The notes beneath the pieces are model-generated. The model was not told where the DNA came from and searched no databases. It saw nothing but the letters and a program-made list of their open reading frames with translations. The translations under genes and the position numbers were made by a program. From the NCBI GenBank assembly GCA_013076295.1, contig RQOL01000616.1, positions 4,058,392 to 4,122,391 on the forward strand: a DNA stretch of 64,000 bases, read 5' to 3'. This document shows positions 12,067 to 25,800 of the stretch, piece after piece (the stretch's first letter is position 1; every line of letters starts with the position of its first letter). The stretch is from Sanderia malayensis (taxonomy: Eukaryota; Cnidaria; Scyphozoa; Semaeostomeae; Pelagiidae).

Positions 12067-15000
12067 TCAGGCGACAATCCCAATATACTGGAAAGCAAGT
12101 GGGGCAAGGAAGTTGCACGTATAGCCCATTGCAGTGTAAGTGATAAACCTGACTGGTATATCAATGTCCCAAGCAGCCTCTTCGGAACATTTTGAATCAG
12201 TCCCTTTGGGGTTCTTGTCACTTTCTTTATCCTATAATTAAGAACAACAAAACATCAACTGCGTGTAAAACATCACATGTCATGTATATAGATATCACAA
12301 GGTTCGTGATGTTTATTATTGTTGGTATGTTGGTTTGAAAGAGTATGTTGTTCAAAGGAGATCCGCTATGCTGAATAAAACTCACGCTGATAATGGGAGG
12401 TAACTTGAAGCCCTTCTTGTATCCAGTATAGAAGAACTTTTTGGTCAGTTTGCGACTATAATACTGCACACCAGCCAGTCGAAACATAGCTGGTAGCAGT
12501 GTTGATATAATTGTCTTCACCAATATTCGAGAACAGAGAACCATAGCTCCACCTGTCAGATAAAAAACGTATTGTTATAATGCTCACCAAACTGGCTATA
12601 TGTACTGTATAATGCAAAACATTTTTAGTGAAGCTTTCTAGAAATCATATAAGCATATTATCAAATATTTTATGTCTCACCTAATAGTAATCTGAAGACA
12701 GCAAATAAAAACAGAACAGCCCATGGTTGGGCACCTAAAAACAGAACGATTGATGACATTGATAAACTCCAATCCAGAAATTACAATTGATTGCTCTAAC
12801 CCTGCTGCCTGTTTGACAATGCTTGTACCCAATCAGATTTAATTAAGTGCAAGATTGATAAAAAACATACTGTCACTGTATGAATCAACAATTCCTTTGA
12901 ATGGTGCATGACGACCAACAGCCATTGTGCGAGCCAAGACAAATCCAACTCCAACACTTGACATGCAAAGCTGAAAATAGGTTCAAATTCAAGAGATTTA
13001 GGCATTATTATAGCAGAAAAACGTACTCATCAGATAAAATTGGATATTGTTATCACTGCAAATGACTAGGAATTAGAAAGACCATTCCATTTATTTTCAA
13101 TCAAAACTGACATGAACTATGCGCTACAGGTATTTTCCGCTTATACTAATGACTCTATGCAAAAAGAAAGGAAGGTTAAAACAAAGGAGAGTATGAGAGA
13201 AATTTCTCACATACTTTCCTTTCTTTTAAGAGTAATTTCTGAGCTTACTGATTCAGTAAATGAGAGAGTTTCAATTTCAGGTCTTGGGTGAATAAACAGC
13301 ATGATGATGACATAAAATGGCACTATCATTGCACCTGAAAATAAAAATGCTTTCAGGATAAGCAAAAAAGAGGAGCTTGGTATTACAAAACTACTGTGAG
13401 ATCATAGCAGAGGGTTCATCTTACCCTGAGCTGTTACAGCAGTTGCTCTATCAACTATGTCATCATATCGAAACCAGATGGACAGGATCATGCAACCAAC
13501 AAGACTTCCAGTTACCACATCAGCAGGACTATGCACCCCAAGGTATATCCTGCTGAACATAACTGAAAATGACCCTGGAAAATGAAATAGATTTTCCGTG
13601 GAGAAATTACGAAGATGATGGTGATATTGAAATGAAGACGACAAATGTGCAAGGTAAACTTAATATATTTTCTCTGATTAGATTCTTGCAGTCTAAATAC
13701 TTACAGTTTGCTATGATGCAAAACAAAACAATGTACTGGAGAGTAGTGAGGTTGTAATGGAGATAGGAGTAAAACCAGATATACCTTGAAATAAAATACA
13801 CACCTACAATACATTGATGAAAACTTGATGGTAAAATAATAACTTAATCCTCCAGTAGTTGGGATAGAAACTCAACATGTCCTTCCATTAATACATATGG
13901 ATACAATATGAATTCACATGGTTGTAAGTAAGGCTAATGATTCAAGTCCTCAATTTCTGATAAGATTTGAACTTACCAAGGAATGACAACACCTAGGACG
14001 GCATGATGACTTGGTAATGCCCTATAAAAAAGGAAAGGGTAATTATTTCAATTTTTGTTGATGTTATGAAATTGAAAAAAATAACGTTGCACAGAATGAT
14101 TTTGAAATATATACTTACCATGTGTTAAAGGCATTTTCCAGAGGATAAACTGGAGGACTCGGAGGTCGTGGAAGGCAAAGGCTGTTCTGTAAAAAAATTG
14201 CTACATTTTACTGCTTATGCTGAGATACAATTAAAAATTACAAAGCAAATATATACAAAATACTCTGAATTTTTAACTTTGATCTTGAATACCTTGAGGA
14301 AATTGGCAAAATAGAAACCAACTGCCATCAAAATGCAGCAAAGTCGTGCAAGACGAACATCAACAACCCTTTAAACAATAGCACAAAATATTTCAATTTA
14401 CAAATGATTCAGCATCTATTACACAAAAATTGTAATGACAGTATAAGAGCTGGAGACATGCTTGCAAACTTACCAAGTCAAAAAGCATACCAACACGCTG
14501 TAAAACTCTTCTGTTCCAAAAACACTAGCAAGCTTCAGATATTTTGTGGCCACTGGATGTCTATAACGCTGGATAATCGGATTACATTTAAAATACAAGA
14601 AATGTATTTCATTGAAATTATGTATGCAAATAATTTTAGAGGTGTTTATACGAAAATGCAATTAAATACATTACCTGGACTGCAATAAGTACAGGAGTTC
14701 CAATCAAAATGCTTGCAAGGAGGCGATTCCTTATCCATCGTCCAATTGGTCCGAGTCTATCTACAAGTATAATAAAGACATTGCTAATTCATATAAATGA
14801 ACATCTGTTGATAGTGATCGTTCGTAGTGGTGATTATGACAGAAATACCTGTCAAGAACAAATAAATAATCTGCCAAAAAAGAAGGTGTAAACATTGATA
14901 AGGCAGGGGCAAAACTTGAACAATTTGACTCCATAATTCAAATTTAAGTTGTGTCATTAGTGGTGTTACACCCCCCTTCTATTTTAAAATGTCAGAAAAA

Positions 15001-15479
15001 GTACGAGACCATTGTTCTATTTCTGTCCAGACTTGTTTTTGCGGCCGTGCGGAACACAGCTGTCAGTTGCGAAAGGTTAAGCTTGAGAATTTTCGAGAGT
15101 TTAATTTCCAAAGTCCAAAGTCGGGAATAATAATGGAAGACGATTTGTTATTTTTTTCAGACAACATAATGTTTTCTGCATTTATATCCGAACTAGAGAT
15201 ATTTATTTAGATAAATTAGCTGCTGATCGTGTGTAATTATTCAAGGATTTCAAAATATAACCTGATCAGTCCTCCTTGTAGACGAGTCAAAGCGAGAATG
15301 AAATAATCGAATATTAAGCAAAAAACACGAAATCTAACAAAATGAAAGAGCAAATTACCGATTGGTGCATCGATGGTATATTCTTCTACATCGGTCCACT
15401 CATCAACACCATCATCGCTGTGATTTCTTTCCCTTATATCTGAATCCTTGCGGAATTCTGCCGTCCTTGCTTCCGCCAT
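12067..15479 (-). CDS. SGPP: Sphingosine/long-chain-base 1-phosphate phosphatase (PAP2 family)
   Basis: An integral ER-type membrane enzyme predicted to dephosphorylate sphingosine-1-phosphate or related long-chain-base phosphates. Exons (minus): 15479-15359, 14760-14675, 14568-14474, 14368-14293, 14186-14119, 14021-13977, 13784-13705, 13574-13425, 13334-13249, 12970-12871, 12734-12681, 12552-12386, 12231-12067; 430 aa. The three PAP2 phosphatase motifs are intact. K-X6-RP (KNSLCLPRP) is split over exons 4 and 5, PSHH lies in exon 6, and SRIYLGVHSPAD lies in exon 8 with the catalytic His and Asp. Several hydrophobic segments flank them. The C-terminus (PVRFITYTAMGYTCNFLAPL) and overall length resemble plant LPP-delta and animal SGPP proteins. 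The N-terminal 40 residues are acidic and cytosolic-looking. The first in-frame ATG is at 15479. The exact animal subfamily (SGPP1, SGPP2 or LPP-delta-like) is inferred. Confidence 0.9.
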
Positions 15480-15767
15480 TTTCAAAAAGGAAAACTAAAA
15501 AATAAATTTTTAATTCAAAAGGAAGAAACGCTCCTCCGCAGAGGTACATTTGTTTGAATGCTCGACATGAGGGGGTCTATTTCCGGAGGACGGATGACAC
15601 CATTCCAAGGGATTCAGGGCTCATTCTAGGCGAAGGGACAAATCCCAATCCCCAGAACCAATTTGTTAAAGACCGCCCGTTTACATAGAATGACGTTGAG
15701 GAGTGACTCTATATGTCCAGTCTGGCACATTGGTTGAAAGGTTTCCAGTCGTTTCTGCCATCCTTCT

Positions 15768-15815
15768 TTTCGGCCAAACTCCTTTTCGGCCAACCTCCTT
15801 TTCGGCAACGACACA
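15768..15815. repeat. Short 16-bp tandem repeat
   Basis: About three copies of a CCTTTTCGGCCAA(C/A) unit. It lies just upstream of the phosphatase gene in otherwise featureless sequence. Confidence 0.6.
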
Positions 15816-16263
15816 GGACTGTTCCGCCAACCCATAGAGATAAGAGATAAGAGATAGTATCCTATATCCTATCTCCATGGGCCAACCAAGCTGGATGGTT
15901 CGGCCAACGCAACAATTAGAGTTATATCACGAGAAAACTTTGGACAATTTAGCTAATGCTAAACTGTCAAAATTAATCCATTGTTGTAGATATATGCATA
16001 TGCTATATTAAAGAATGTCTCAATTAAAGCAGTCATGTTCAGTGCCTTGAATTTCACTTTTCACATACATACAATTTAACAGATAGATAACAACAACCGC
16101 AACTATAATTAATAACATTATAATATGAATATGATAATTTGTCTCTGCTTAGGAACGTATGTTGAACAAAAAGATCGAAAATTTGGAACATTTTTGGAAA
16201 ATGTGGTCCCCAGTCCAAGAACTAGATGCTTGGAGGTCATTTGACTGTCGATTTTCGCCTTAA

Positions 16264-16777
16264 GCTGGGGTTAGAAAAATCAAATTTCGAAATAGATCGA
16301 AATGTCACCCACAAGGGGTCGAATCCTATTAATTAGGACCTTCTGATCAGTTTGAGACCATTCTAAGCCTTATAGCATTAATATTTCAAAAGTTCACCCC
16401 TGGCGAGCTTCTGCCCCAACTGAAATACATTACCTATCATATATTAGCTAGGGTTAGAAAAATCAAATTTGGAAATAGATCGAAATGTCACTCACAAGAG
16501 GTCGAATCGTACTAATTAGGACCTTCCGATCAGTTTGAGACCATTCCCAGCTTTCTAGCATTACTATTTCAAAAGTTGACCCCTGGCGAGCTCTTGCCCC
16601 AACTGAAATACATTACCCATCATACATTAAGCTAGGGTTAGAAAAATCAAATTTGGAAATAGATCGAAATGTCACTCACAAAGGGGTCGAATCCTACTAA
16701 TTATGACCTTCTGATCAGTTTGAGACCATTCCCAGCTTTCTAGCATTAATATTTCAAAAATTGACCCCTGGCGAGCT
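16264..16777. repeat. Tandem repeat, about 183-bp period, nearly three copies
   Basis: Copies begin near 16264, 16448 and 16631 with G(C)TAGGGTTAGAAAAATCAAAT and continue to CCCCTGGCGAGC. They are about 90% alike by eye. The flanks at about 16160-16250 and 16880-16965 also resemble each other (GTCCAAGAACTAGA followed by CATTTGACT), so the whole block looks like one repeat family unit with an internally amplified core. No coding content is seen. Confidence 0.8.
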
Positions 16778-17110
16778 AAATTTTATTCTGTTTAGGAACC
16801 ACTAGTAAACAGTTTGCGCTCCAGGTATTTATGCCAGATAGACCAGGTAAATTTTGTTCTGTTTAGGAACCAATGGTAAATAGGAATATCGAAAAAATTA
16901 ATTATTTTCGGATAATGTGGCTCCCAGTCCAAGAACTAGAAGCTTTGTCGCCATTTGACTTTATATTTTTGCTCTAGGTAATGTTAAGGTCACTGCACTA
17001 ATGCAAAATCATCACTCTACATTTTTGTTTCATCACTGCACATATTGGTCATCACTGCATTTTAGATTATCTGTGACACCGAAGTTTAGGTAATTGAAAT
17101 TATATTTTGA

Positions 17111-17426
17111 CATAGGCGCCGACTTTTGCTTTTCCCAGGGGGGGGGGGGGCTCAAAATTGAAAAAAATGGGAAAGTAAAAAGGTAGAAAAATTCCCTTTC
17201 ACTTTTAATAACGTACAATATACATATGTATTATGTATAATAAAAAAACAAAACATTGCAATAAAACAGATATAACATCATGGTCTACATGGTCTGATTA
17301 GTGTTTCTTCGATAAAATAAACATGTTTTTCAGATCCCAAACGAAATTCCCAGGGGGGCTGAGCCCCCCATAGAAATTTCCAGAGGGGGCTTGAGCCCCC
17401 AAGCCCCCACGTAGTCGGCGCCTATG
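17111..17426. mobile_element. hAT-like MITE with 8-bp target duplication
   Basis: Terminal inverted repeats CATAGGCGCCGAC (17111-17123) and GTCGGCGCCTATG (17414-17426) are perfect. Both sides are flanked by the same 8 bases, TATTTTGA (17103-17110 and 17427-17434). An 8-bp duplication is typical of hAT transposons. The interior has G-rich and C-rich runs near both ends and no transposase. Confidence 0.85.
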
Positions 17427-17460
17427 TATTTTGATCAGTTGTCTGAAAGCAAGGAACCTA

Positions 17461-18809
17461 CAGTCAACTCTGTCTAATTCGAACTCTATGGGGGAATCCA
17501 AATTTGTTCGAATTACAGAAAGTTCGAATTATACGAGTTTTCATGTAAGTGCCATATTTTACCCCTAGTTACCCCCATATCTCCGTTTTATGGCCATAAA
17601 CTATATTTTTATGACCATTTCTATGGACTAAAGGCATTTTAAAGAAGCAAAACAGTTTATTAATTATTATAATAGAAAACAAAAATATATGGATTACGTC
17701 ACAACATGGAAAATTGTTTTGCAAAGCGTCCAATACTGCCTTTGTCTAAGTGCCCCAAACTTAGACAAAGGCAGTAATGGACACCCACGGCATATTTATC
17801 CGTTGGGTTCTCTGGTTTTCTCTTAGCTTCTAAAGTTTTATTAATTATACAGGTCTTCATACACTTTGGTACACGTGATAACCTTTTTCATGAGATAGAA
17901 CGCTCCAATTTTTTGTAACAATAACCGGCAGTTCAGCATCGAAAGGAATTGAAATTTCGTTTATATTGGCCTTAATACCTCCTCTGCATCTTCAATGAGC
18001 TTGACAGGTTTGGGTACTTTAATTAGTGCCATTGATAAAGTTCAACTGATCGAATCTAACTTCTAGAAAGTGCCACGCTAAGGGCCTGTTCATATGAGCC
18101 CGCTTGCCGGGCCAGCTCACTAAGCGAGATCTTATCCACTCCCCAAATCCCATACAAAATTTGTGTTCTGTTCATATGAGAAAGCGGGCTGGCCCGCCAG
18201 GCGAGATCTCACTGCAGCACTGCCGAGATCTCGGCAAGCGGGCTGGAAATTTTTCCATATGAACACTCCATCCCGCTTACCGGGCCAGAAACGTGCCAAC
18301 TGCGCATGTACAGCCATTGTTTTCATTGTCAATTTCTCAAGTGACAAATATCATGTTACAGTTTCTATCTCGGTGGGCGGGACGGAATTTTCTCATATGA
18401 ACAGAATTTACATCTGTCTCGCTTAGTGAGCTGACCTGGCAAGCGGGCTCATATGAACAGGCCCTAAAACTGGGTCGTAAAAATCACCGTACTAAGTCCC
18501 AGTAAGTCAATTTGCGTCAATTTGCCCAATGACGCAAGCTTCAATGGGCTTGCCAGAGACAGGAACAAAAAAAAGAAGTTCTGTCAGCAGGTAATTAACT
18601 GAGATTAACATAAAGTTCGAATTACAGAGGCTTTTTCTTTGAGGGGACAAAAATAAATGGTCGAATTACAGAAAGTTCGAATTACAGAGGTTCGAATTAT
18701 AGAGGTTTTTTTATAAGGGTTTGTTAGGAATTTTTCAAGGGACCACAGAATTTGGTTCGAATTAGTAAAAGTTCGAGTTACACGAGTTCGAATTAGACAG
18801 AGTTGACTG
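17461..18809. mobile_element. TA-flanked pogo/Tc1-like non-autonomous element
   Basis: 26-bp inverted ends start CAGTCAACTCTGTCTAATTC (17461-17486) and mirror at 18784-18809. TA lies on each side. The CAGT start and TA target are those of pogo/Tigger-type Tc1-mariner elements. The interior repeats GTTCGAATTACAGA-like motifs and carries no intact transposase. A second transposon is nested at 18082-18464. A decayed relative lies in intron 1 of the tryptophanase gene (about 45909-46052). Confidence 0.85.
18082..18464. mobile_element. Harbinger/Tourist-like MITE, nested
   Basis: Perfect 27-bp inverted ends (18082-18108 and 18438-18464) begin GGGCCTGTTCATATGAGCCC. The element is flanked by TAA on both sides (18079-18081 and 18465-18467). 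GGGCCTGTT ends with a 3-bp TAA target are characteristic of PIF/Harbinger (Tourist) MITEs. It sits inside the larger TA-flanked element at 17461-18809, so it is the younger insertion. Confidence 0.85.
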
Positions 18810-18811
18810 TA

Positions 18812-19279
18812 CCGTAAATCCTCGAATAAGCCCCCACGTTCGAATAAGCGCCCCCCTCGATTAAGCCCCCACCTAAAAAATCATTTTTGCAAATAAGCCC
18901 CCCCCCTCGAATAAGCCCCCATGGGGTCTTATTCGAGGGAAGCATAAGTGCAGAATAATATTTTAATTCGAGAAAGCCCCACAGGACAATAGCTATACAG
19001 TATCACTTCCTTTGACTCGAGACAAAAAAGCAAAAAGAAACGCGATTTTCGTGATGACAAACAAATTATAAGTTTTGTTAGATCTTCACACAGCACTTTG
19101 TGAAAAAAAGTTTAGTTGATTGAGAAAACCATATCGTCTTTTTTCTGTCAACCTTTGAGGAAAAAGCAAAACTTTGAAATAAGCCCCCCCCCTCGAATAA
19201 GCCCTCCCCTCGAATAAGCCCCCACCCAAAAATTCATTTTTGCAAATAAGCCCCCGGGGGCTTATTCGAGGATTTACGG
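18812..19279. mobile_element. TA-flanked MITE with tandemly repeated termini
   Basis: 24-bp inverted ends CCGTAAATCCTCGAATAAGC(CCCC) at 18812-18835 and 19256-19279. TA lies on each side; the left TA (18810-18811) is also the right TA of the neighbouring element. Each terminus is followed by degenerate tandem copies of CTCGAATAAGCCCCC. It appears to belong to the same family as the elements at 48261-48704 and 57370-57468. Confidence 0.8.
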
Positions 19280-19827
19280 TATTGCACTTTTTGTCCAGAG
19301 TGGGAGGGATTTAAAATGAATTTTGTGACACAGCGCAGATGAATTTCAGGAATTTTGACAACAAAGGTGACAATTGACTCAGTGCTTTCGTAATTGTTTT
19401 TAATTGTAGTCTATTGTTTCCTATTACATCGTAATATGGAACTCTGTAATTTTAATGTTTTGCTCACCTCAATGGTAACAAAATTATAAATGTTTAGATG
19501 GTAACAATACCTGCATAAACCAAATAGTAGGGTTATTTGATGGAGCTCATTAATTAATAAAAGTGCTGGATTCTTTGTCATGATGATCATGATTTCATTG
19601 AGGACACTATGATGGATTAGATTGTTATTTACCATTACGGAAATACTGTCCAGACGCGAAACTATTCTGGAATGATTTAACCTGAACAAATTCAGCATAT
19701 GACTGGAAGTTTTGTACAAGATATTACACTGACGACGTATAAATTTTGACTGCAGATAAAGCTCGGAGCCCTGATTTGTTTAATCTACCTACATCATCTT
19801 TAGGCCTATCTCTCACTATAAATAAAG

Positions 19828-22800
19828 ATGACAATACACCATACGCGCCTGAGGTCATCACGTAAGTCATTCTATATTTATATCCGTAAATTAAATCAGG
19901 GATCAACACATTTTCAATGTGATTTTTGTTGCTTAAAGCTATTTTAACTTTACCTGTATAACGAGGACACTATTACCACTTACTCAGCCCAAAATGCCTA
20001 CAAACATTTGTTTATACTTGAGTTGAAATTTTCAAATATTTGACATGCTTATTGATTATTTGCATAATTTTGGTTTGACGCTTCCCTTCTTCAGAGTAAT
20101 TTTATCAGCCCTACGTGACTTTGATAATTCATCTTTTTATTTTCCTGTTCAGCTGCATCCTTGCATTCCACCCAGGACATCATTTGCTCTGATATCTGTT
20201 GTTAGATTGATATTATCTCCTATGTGTTATGCATAACCTTTGTTACTTATTTTGCAGCTCATTCACAATTTCTGATTCAAAAGTTCATCGTCCCTCTGGT
20301 TTTGCTGAGGACAGCCTTGTCCATTGCCATCAATAGCAGCATTCCACTTAATAATACTTTAGCAATACCAGACACAGTTACTCAAAATTGGCTTCAACCA
20401 TCCACAGAGGCATTCAATACTGTGCTTATAGCATCCACAACTGTACTTCCATCTTCTGTCAATCATCAAGAGACTGAATTGCTTAATATGAGTGCTTTGA
20501 TTACTGAGAGTGCTGCACAAAATGCCCCACAATCTATCATGCAAACTACCAACAATAGTTGGATGTCAACAAGTATTCTACATTCCACTGCTCAATCAGA
20601 AAATTTATCATCTACATTTTCTGTTCAATATAAGAGCGGTGTGAATTTATCATATACATCTCTCATAAAAGCGACTGAGATGACACATGAAGGGACAAGA
20701 GGATATGTCACAGTCTTCAGCAGCAGTCGGACATTAGTAGTTACCACAATTCCAATTGCAGCTACCATATCACATACGTTTATGACTTTAACAGCAGGAT
20801 CACTATATTCATCTTCATCACCTCCTGGGGTCGTGAAGCCAAGCTTAGTCTCTTCCATTTCATGGGAGGCATCTTCATTACTTCAAAGTGCACTCGATAA
20901 CTCTACACTTCTCATTTCATCAGCTTCACAGAGCTACCCTGTTTCTTCTTCTGTTTCAATTTGCACCGGCAATTCATGTGACAACAACAAAACGAGTCCA
21001 AAGGATGATGACTTCACATACATGATCATTGGCATAAGCGTTGGATCAGGTGGACTGATCATTGTGCTGGTTATAGTATTTTGCTATTTGAGGAGAAGGA
21101 ATAAGAAGAGACTGATCGCACATCATAGAAGAACTGGAAGGAAGTCTGGAGGCATTGAAGATGAATGGCTTGAAATCAAGGAATCAGTATTCAATAGTTC
21201 AACACTGCAAATTGGGAAAGGAGTATGTAATGATGGATTAGAAATGGATGGTAAGTTGTTACGGTTTATTGTTGAAGCATTGGCGTCATTTGGCATTAAT
21301 ATAAATCATGCTGTTAACAAATGCATTCAAATTAACAGATAGTTTGCTTCGCATCATTTCGAATTCACCACGCGATAGTTCATCTACCTTTCAACGACAT
21401 TGTGCACAGCCAGAACCTCTTCAAGTTCATGTGAATATGGAGCAGACTGAGAGGCCATCATCTATTCACACTTCTGCACAGCCTGGTAGTAACAAAGGTA
21501 TGTTGAATGCTTGGGTACTGCACTGCTGAGTTAATTTTTTGCCAAGCTACAAACGATAGACTTGAAAAGCGGTAAGATACAAGCTCAAAAGCCATGAGAC
21601 ATGGACTCAAAGACTTAGGGGGAGGCAAGAGAAGTTAACAATACATTGAATGTTTTGTTTGATCATTTTTAGAGTTGAAATACAATGCTAATATCCGCTT
21701 ATTGCAAGATTGGGAAAATGATCTTGCAGATCAAAATTCGGAGAGGTACCAAGAATTAAAGAATGACGTTGAGTCGTCAGTAAGTTGTTTTGTACCTAAG
21801 TATTTAAAAGTACTTTATCAGTTACAGTGGCTGTGTCTACTTATATCCAATGCTGTAATACTCTTGTCATTTTAGATTCGAGATGTCTATAAATTAAAAG
21901 AAGAATTCAACAATGTAACAGTGGAGGGTTTTAGGCAAGTTTTAATAAATTTAAATCAATTCATTGTGATGTTGTTCTTTCTGAAAAGTCACATTGCTAT
22001 TTAAAAGGTAAGATGTGGAAGTAGAGTACATCAACCATGGAAATGCATTTGAATGTGAAGCTTATTGCCAAATTTCAATCAATCACTTGTGTTATTTTAT
22101 TCAGAAAAGGAAGTGTCATTGTTGATCTTTCTCTATCACTGCTGGCAGTAGACGAGAATCCATTGGAGTTATTAGAGGAGGCAGTGTCACAAGGAAAGAT
22201 CAGTCATTTAGTTGTGGATAAAAATTTTTCTGTTGCAAGGCAAAGTGACAATGGTATGTTATTTTGATGTTTTTATCTGATACTTTAGCCTTTCATACTG
22301 TGGAAATCAAGTCGCATGTTTGGTCATTGTTCGCTCGTGTTCATTTGTATAAGTTTCTTCACCTTTCAGACAAGTCCTCCCATGGTAAACATCAGCCTTA
22401 TATGCAACAATCACGAGGTCAAAATGACCAATCTGAGCGAAACACTGAAGAGGCTGATCAATTCACCAATCAAGCATCTTCATTGAATCCAGCTAAAGAT
22501 GAAGCATCTGCTTCTCTCATCGATAGTGTAAACAGCAATGATTTCAAGAGTAACGATGAACAAATGTCAGAACTCGTAGAGAAGTCACACAGCACTCAAG
22601 CAATTACAAATGAGAATGAACCTAAATTTGATGTTGAGCGTCCAACGTCTTTGCTCGATTTGACCCGAGTCGGACAGTTGCAATTTCGAGACCAACGAGA
22701 TAGTGGAATTGGATCAATGCAAGAGCTAAACAAATACGATGGAATGAGATCCAGTAGGCAAGACATCCATCCCGAAAACGCGGAACAGGTCTTCTATGAT

Positions 22801-25800
22801 ATACCTGAAACGTGTGAAGCTATCAGTCAGCAGAATTATGCTGATGACAAAAGTATATTAATACCAAAAGCAAGAACGCCTGCTGAACAAGGTATATAGC
22901 AGTTATTCATCTGTTGAACCCGGTTATTTGCAATTTGAATTTTGAATAAATTGTAGGCTATATTGCGAAGAAGAGGAGAGGACGCTACGTCTAAGTTCAT
23001 CTTAATCGTGGCAGGCTTTTGATGACAACTTGCGTTGCTCTTATTTCTGTTTCAGGCATCGCACATGTTGCATTGTTTGATTTCCATGGTAATGATAGCA
23101 GAGAGCTGAGCATTAAGCAAGGAGAGACACTCTATGTGACACAGAAAGAATCTCTTGGCTGGGTGAAAGTGGTTAATTCTGATAATTACCGTGGATGGGT
23201 TCCAACATCATACCTTGTGATTGTTAGTCAATCTCAACTTGCAAGTACTCAACAGACTGTTGAGGTACCATGCTTATTGTTTTTTACCTTGTCACTATTT
23301 TTTATTATTAAGTGCAGCTCTACACTTTTGAGCCCGCTCTATTTACTACCTTATTTGATTTTTCTTTTTTACAGACTCTTGAATTCTTTGATAATGTCCT
23401 GGATCAACTCGAAGATGGAAGCGAGATGGACTCGGTATCCCCAACAAGCACACCTGACCATAATGTTGAGCTTGTCAAGAACAGTAAGAAACGCTCCAGT
23501 GTTTTCTCTTTTACTTTTGTTTTAACGCACAAAGCATTGCATAATGTTAACTTATTATACATGCTTAGTTGTTGCCTCTGTTGAGTTGTTTAATCAATGT
23601 TTTACATTTATAGTTGCAGAAGATAGTGATAAGGTTAATGAGGTTGATGATCACGAGTATGCGATTGTGTTACCTGAAGAACCTGACCCAGTCAATCGGT
23701 GTAAATCTGTGTATGCGTTCACTGCGAGTGATAAAAGTGAGATGTCGTTTGAAGAAGGCACAATTATTGATGTGTTGAAGACAACGAAAGCAGGCTGGTG
23801 GAAAGGCAAAATTCACGATAGAGAAGGCTGGTTTCCTTCATCTTATGTCTTGGTAAGAAAACCCTGCTACTTTTAGTAATTGCTAATTTTCATCTGTTTT
23901 CATCATATTGTCACGAAAGATGTAACCAACTTTTTAGAATTCATTGCTGAGCAAGCACAACTGTGTGTGGAGAGTTTTTTGTGCTTTTTGCTTGAATCTG
24001 TTTGGGGTGGAATATCTAAAACTCCTTATTTTCTATTGATGTCGATAAATATCTACATAGTTTGCTGATATAAGTTTTATTTCAGTTGAACAATTTTGAT
24101 TTCAGCTTTTGAAAGAAGCGGCGGACGAGGTTTGGAATGGCGAAAGTGTCGACGAAATGCAGAGGAATTCAGAGAAGGAGCCTGATAAACAGGTGTATGA
24201 TGAAGTCACCTACGAGGTACCAGCAGAGATATCGAATGAAGTCAAGGAAGAGAACTACCAGTCGCTAAAGAGGCAGTTCGTGCCGCCAGAGAACTACGCA
24301 AACCTTTACTTGCAAATTCTCAGAAGAGAATCTCATGTGGAAAATGATATGGAAAAGTATGCAGCAGCTTTACAAGTCAAATTGAAGGAAGCTGGTGAGA
24401 CGTTTCATTGAGTTTTCTAGCATGACTGTTCGTGGTTGTTACTTTTTGATAACAGCTTGATATACTTGTTTTTAGCAACGTTTTTAGATTGTCGTGGGTC
24501 TTTGTGGGCTGCTGAAGGGATTAAAGTGATTTTAAACGGATAATTTGAATGAATTTCAGAATTTAAACCAGATTTATCAATTTTGCCAGCAACATGCAAA
24601 TTTTAACAGGCTTTAGAGTCGATGAATGAATAAATTTCTTTTTGGTTTCTAGATCCAGAGAGGCCTCTGCGTATTCCTCCAGTTCCACCTAGGGAGGAGC
24701 CACGAGATCAACCAGCTGTACCACCGAGACAAAAATCTGCATCACCACCATCATTAAAAGAAGAAAAGAAAATCAAAGAGTTACCAAAGAAGCCAAAGAG
24801 GGTGTTATCACCCCATGGGGAGCCCCCAAAGCGCCCTGTTCCTCCACCACCCACTGCTAAGCCAACACTAAATATTGCAGCTAATCGTGTCAGATGTAAA
24901 GACGATGTGATCTTCTTAGACAAAGATCTCCGCGATAGAGTACTGCCTACCAAAGTTAGCTATGAAAATATGCCCAAGAAACCAAAACGTTCACCTGAAG
25001 CAATCAGGAGTGCCAATGTAAAACGTGCTGTACCAGTTATGGTGCAAAGCAACGAGCTTACTGCTGAGTGTTCATCGAGTCACAGCAATGGTGAATCAGT
25101 TGAAATGAAGAAGGGAAACATTAAACTAACACGTGACTCTGATCAGGCTAATCGTCCTCATGTGCCTTTGAAACCTGTCGTAGAGACTGCTGAGGTTGGG
25201 ACAAGAAGGAGTGAGCCAGTACCGAAATCTCGTAATAGTCCTGTTGAAGTTAAAGCTGAATTATCAAAACCGACACCATTTAATAAGCCATCAAAACCTC
25301 TTCCTAAATTGGAGTCTACTGAAATATCAAAGACAAAATATAATGACAAAGAAGTCACTACTCCTTCTGTATCAGATGAAGAATTGTCCCCTGTGAAGGC
25401 TAGGGCATTCAAAAAGCCCGTAAAGCCACTTCCAGATTTCGATTCAACTGACTGTTCAAAGAGGGGCGACTCGTCTCCTTTGGCACCATTGCCTAAGAGT
25501 AAACCAGTCGTGAAAAAGGCAGTATCTTCTCCCCAGAAGGCAGAAGATAAAGGACGACCGGCTTTAGCAAAAAAACCATCCGTGGAACAATCAACAAAGC
25601 CGATTATTAGCGGCAAAGGTTTGTCAAAATCTGATGTTATTTCTTTAATTCCTTTAAAACCAACTGTGTCAAGTGGTTCGCAAAAGCCAACTGTACTTGA
25701 TAAGCCCCAACTTGATCAAAAACACAGTCAACCTACGAATACATCGTCGAAAACTGTTCAAAGGACTACTGATAAGCCAGTGCTTTCTACTAAACCAGAG

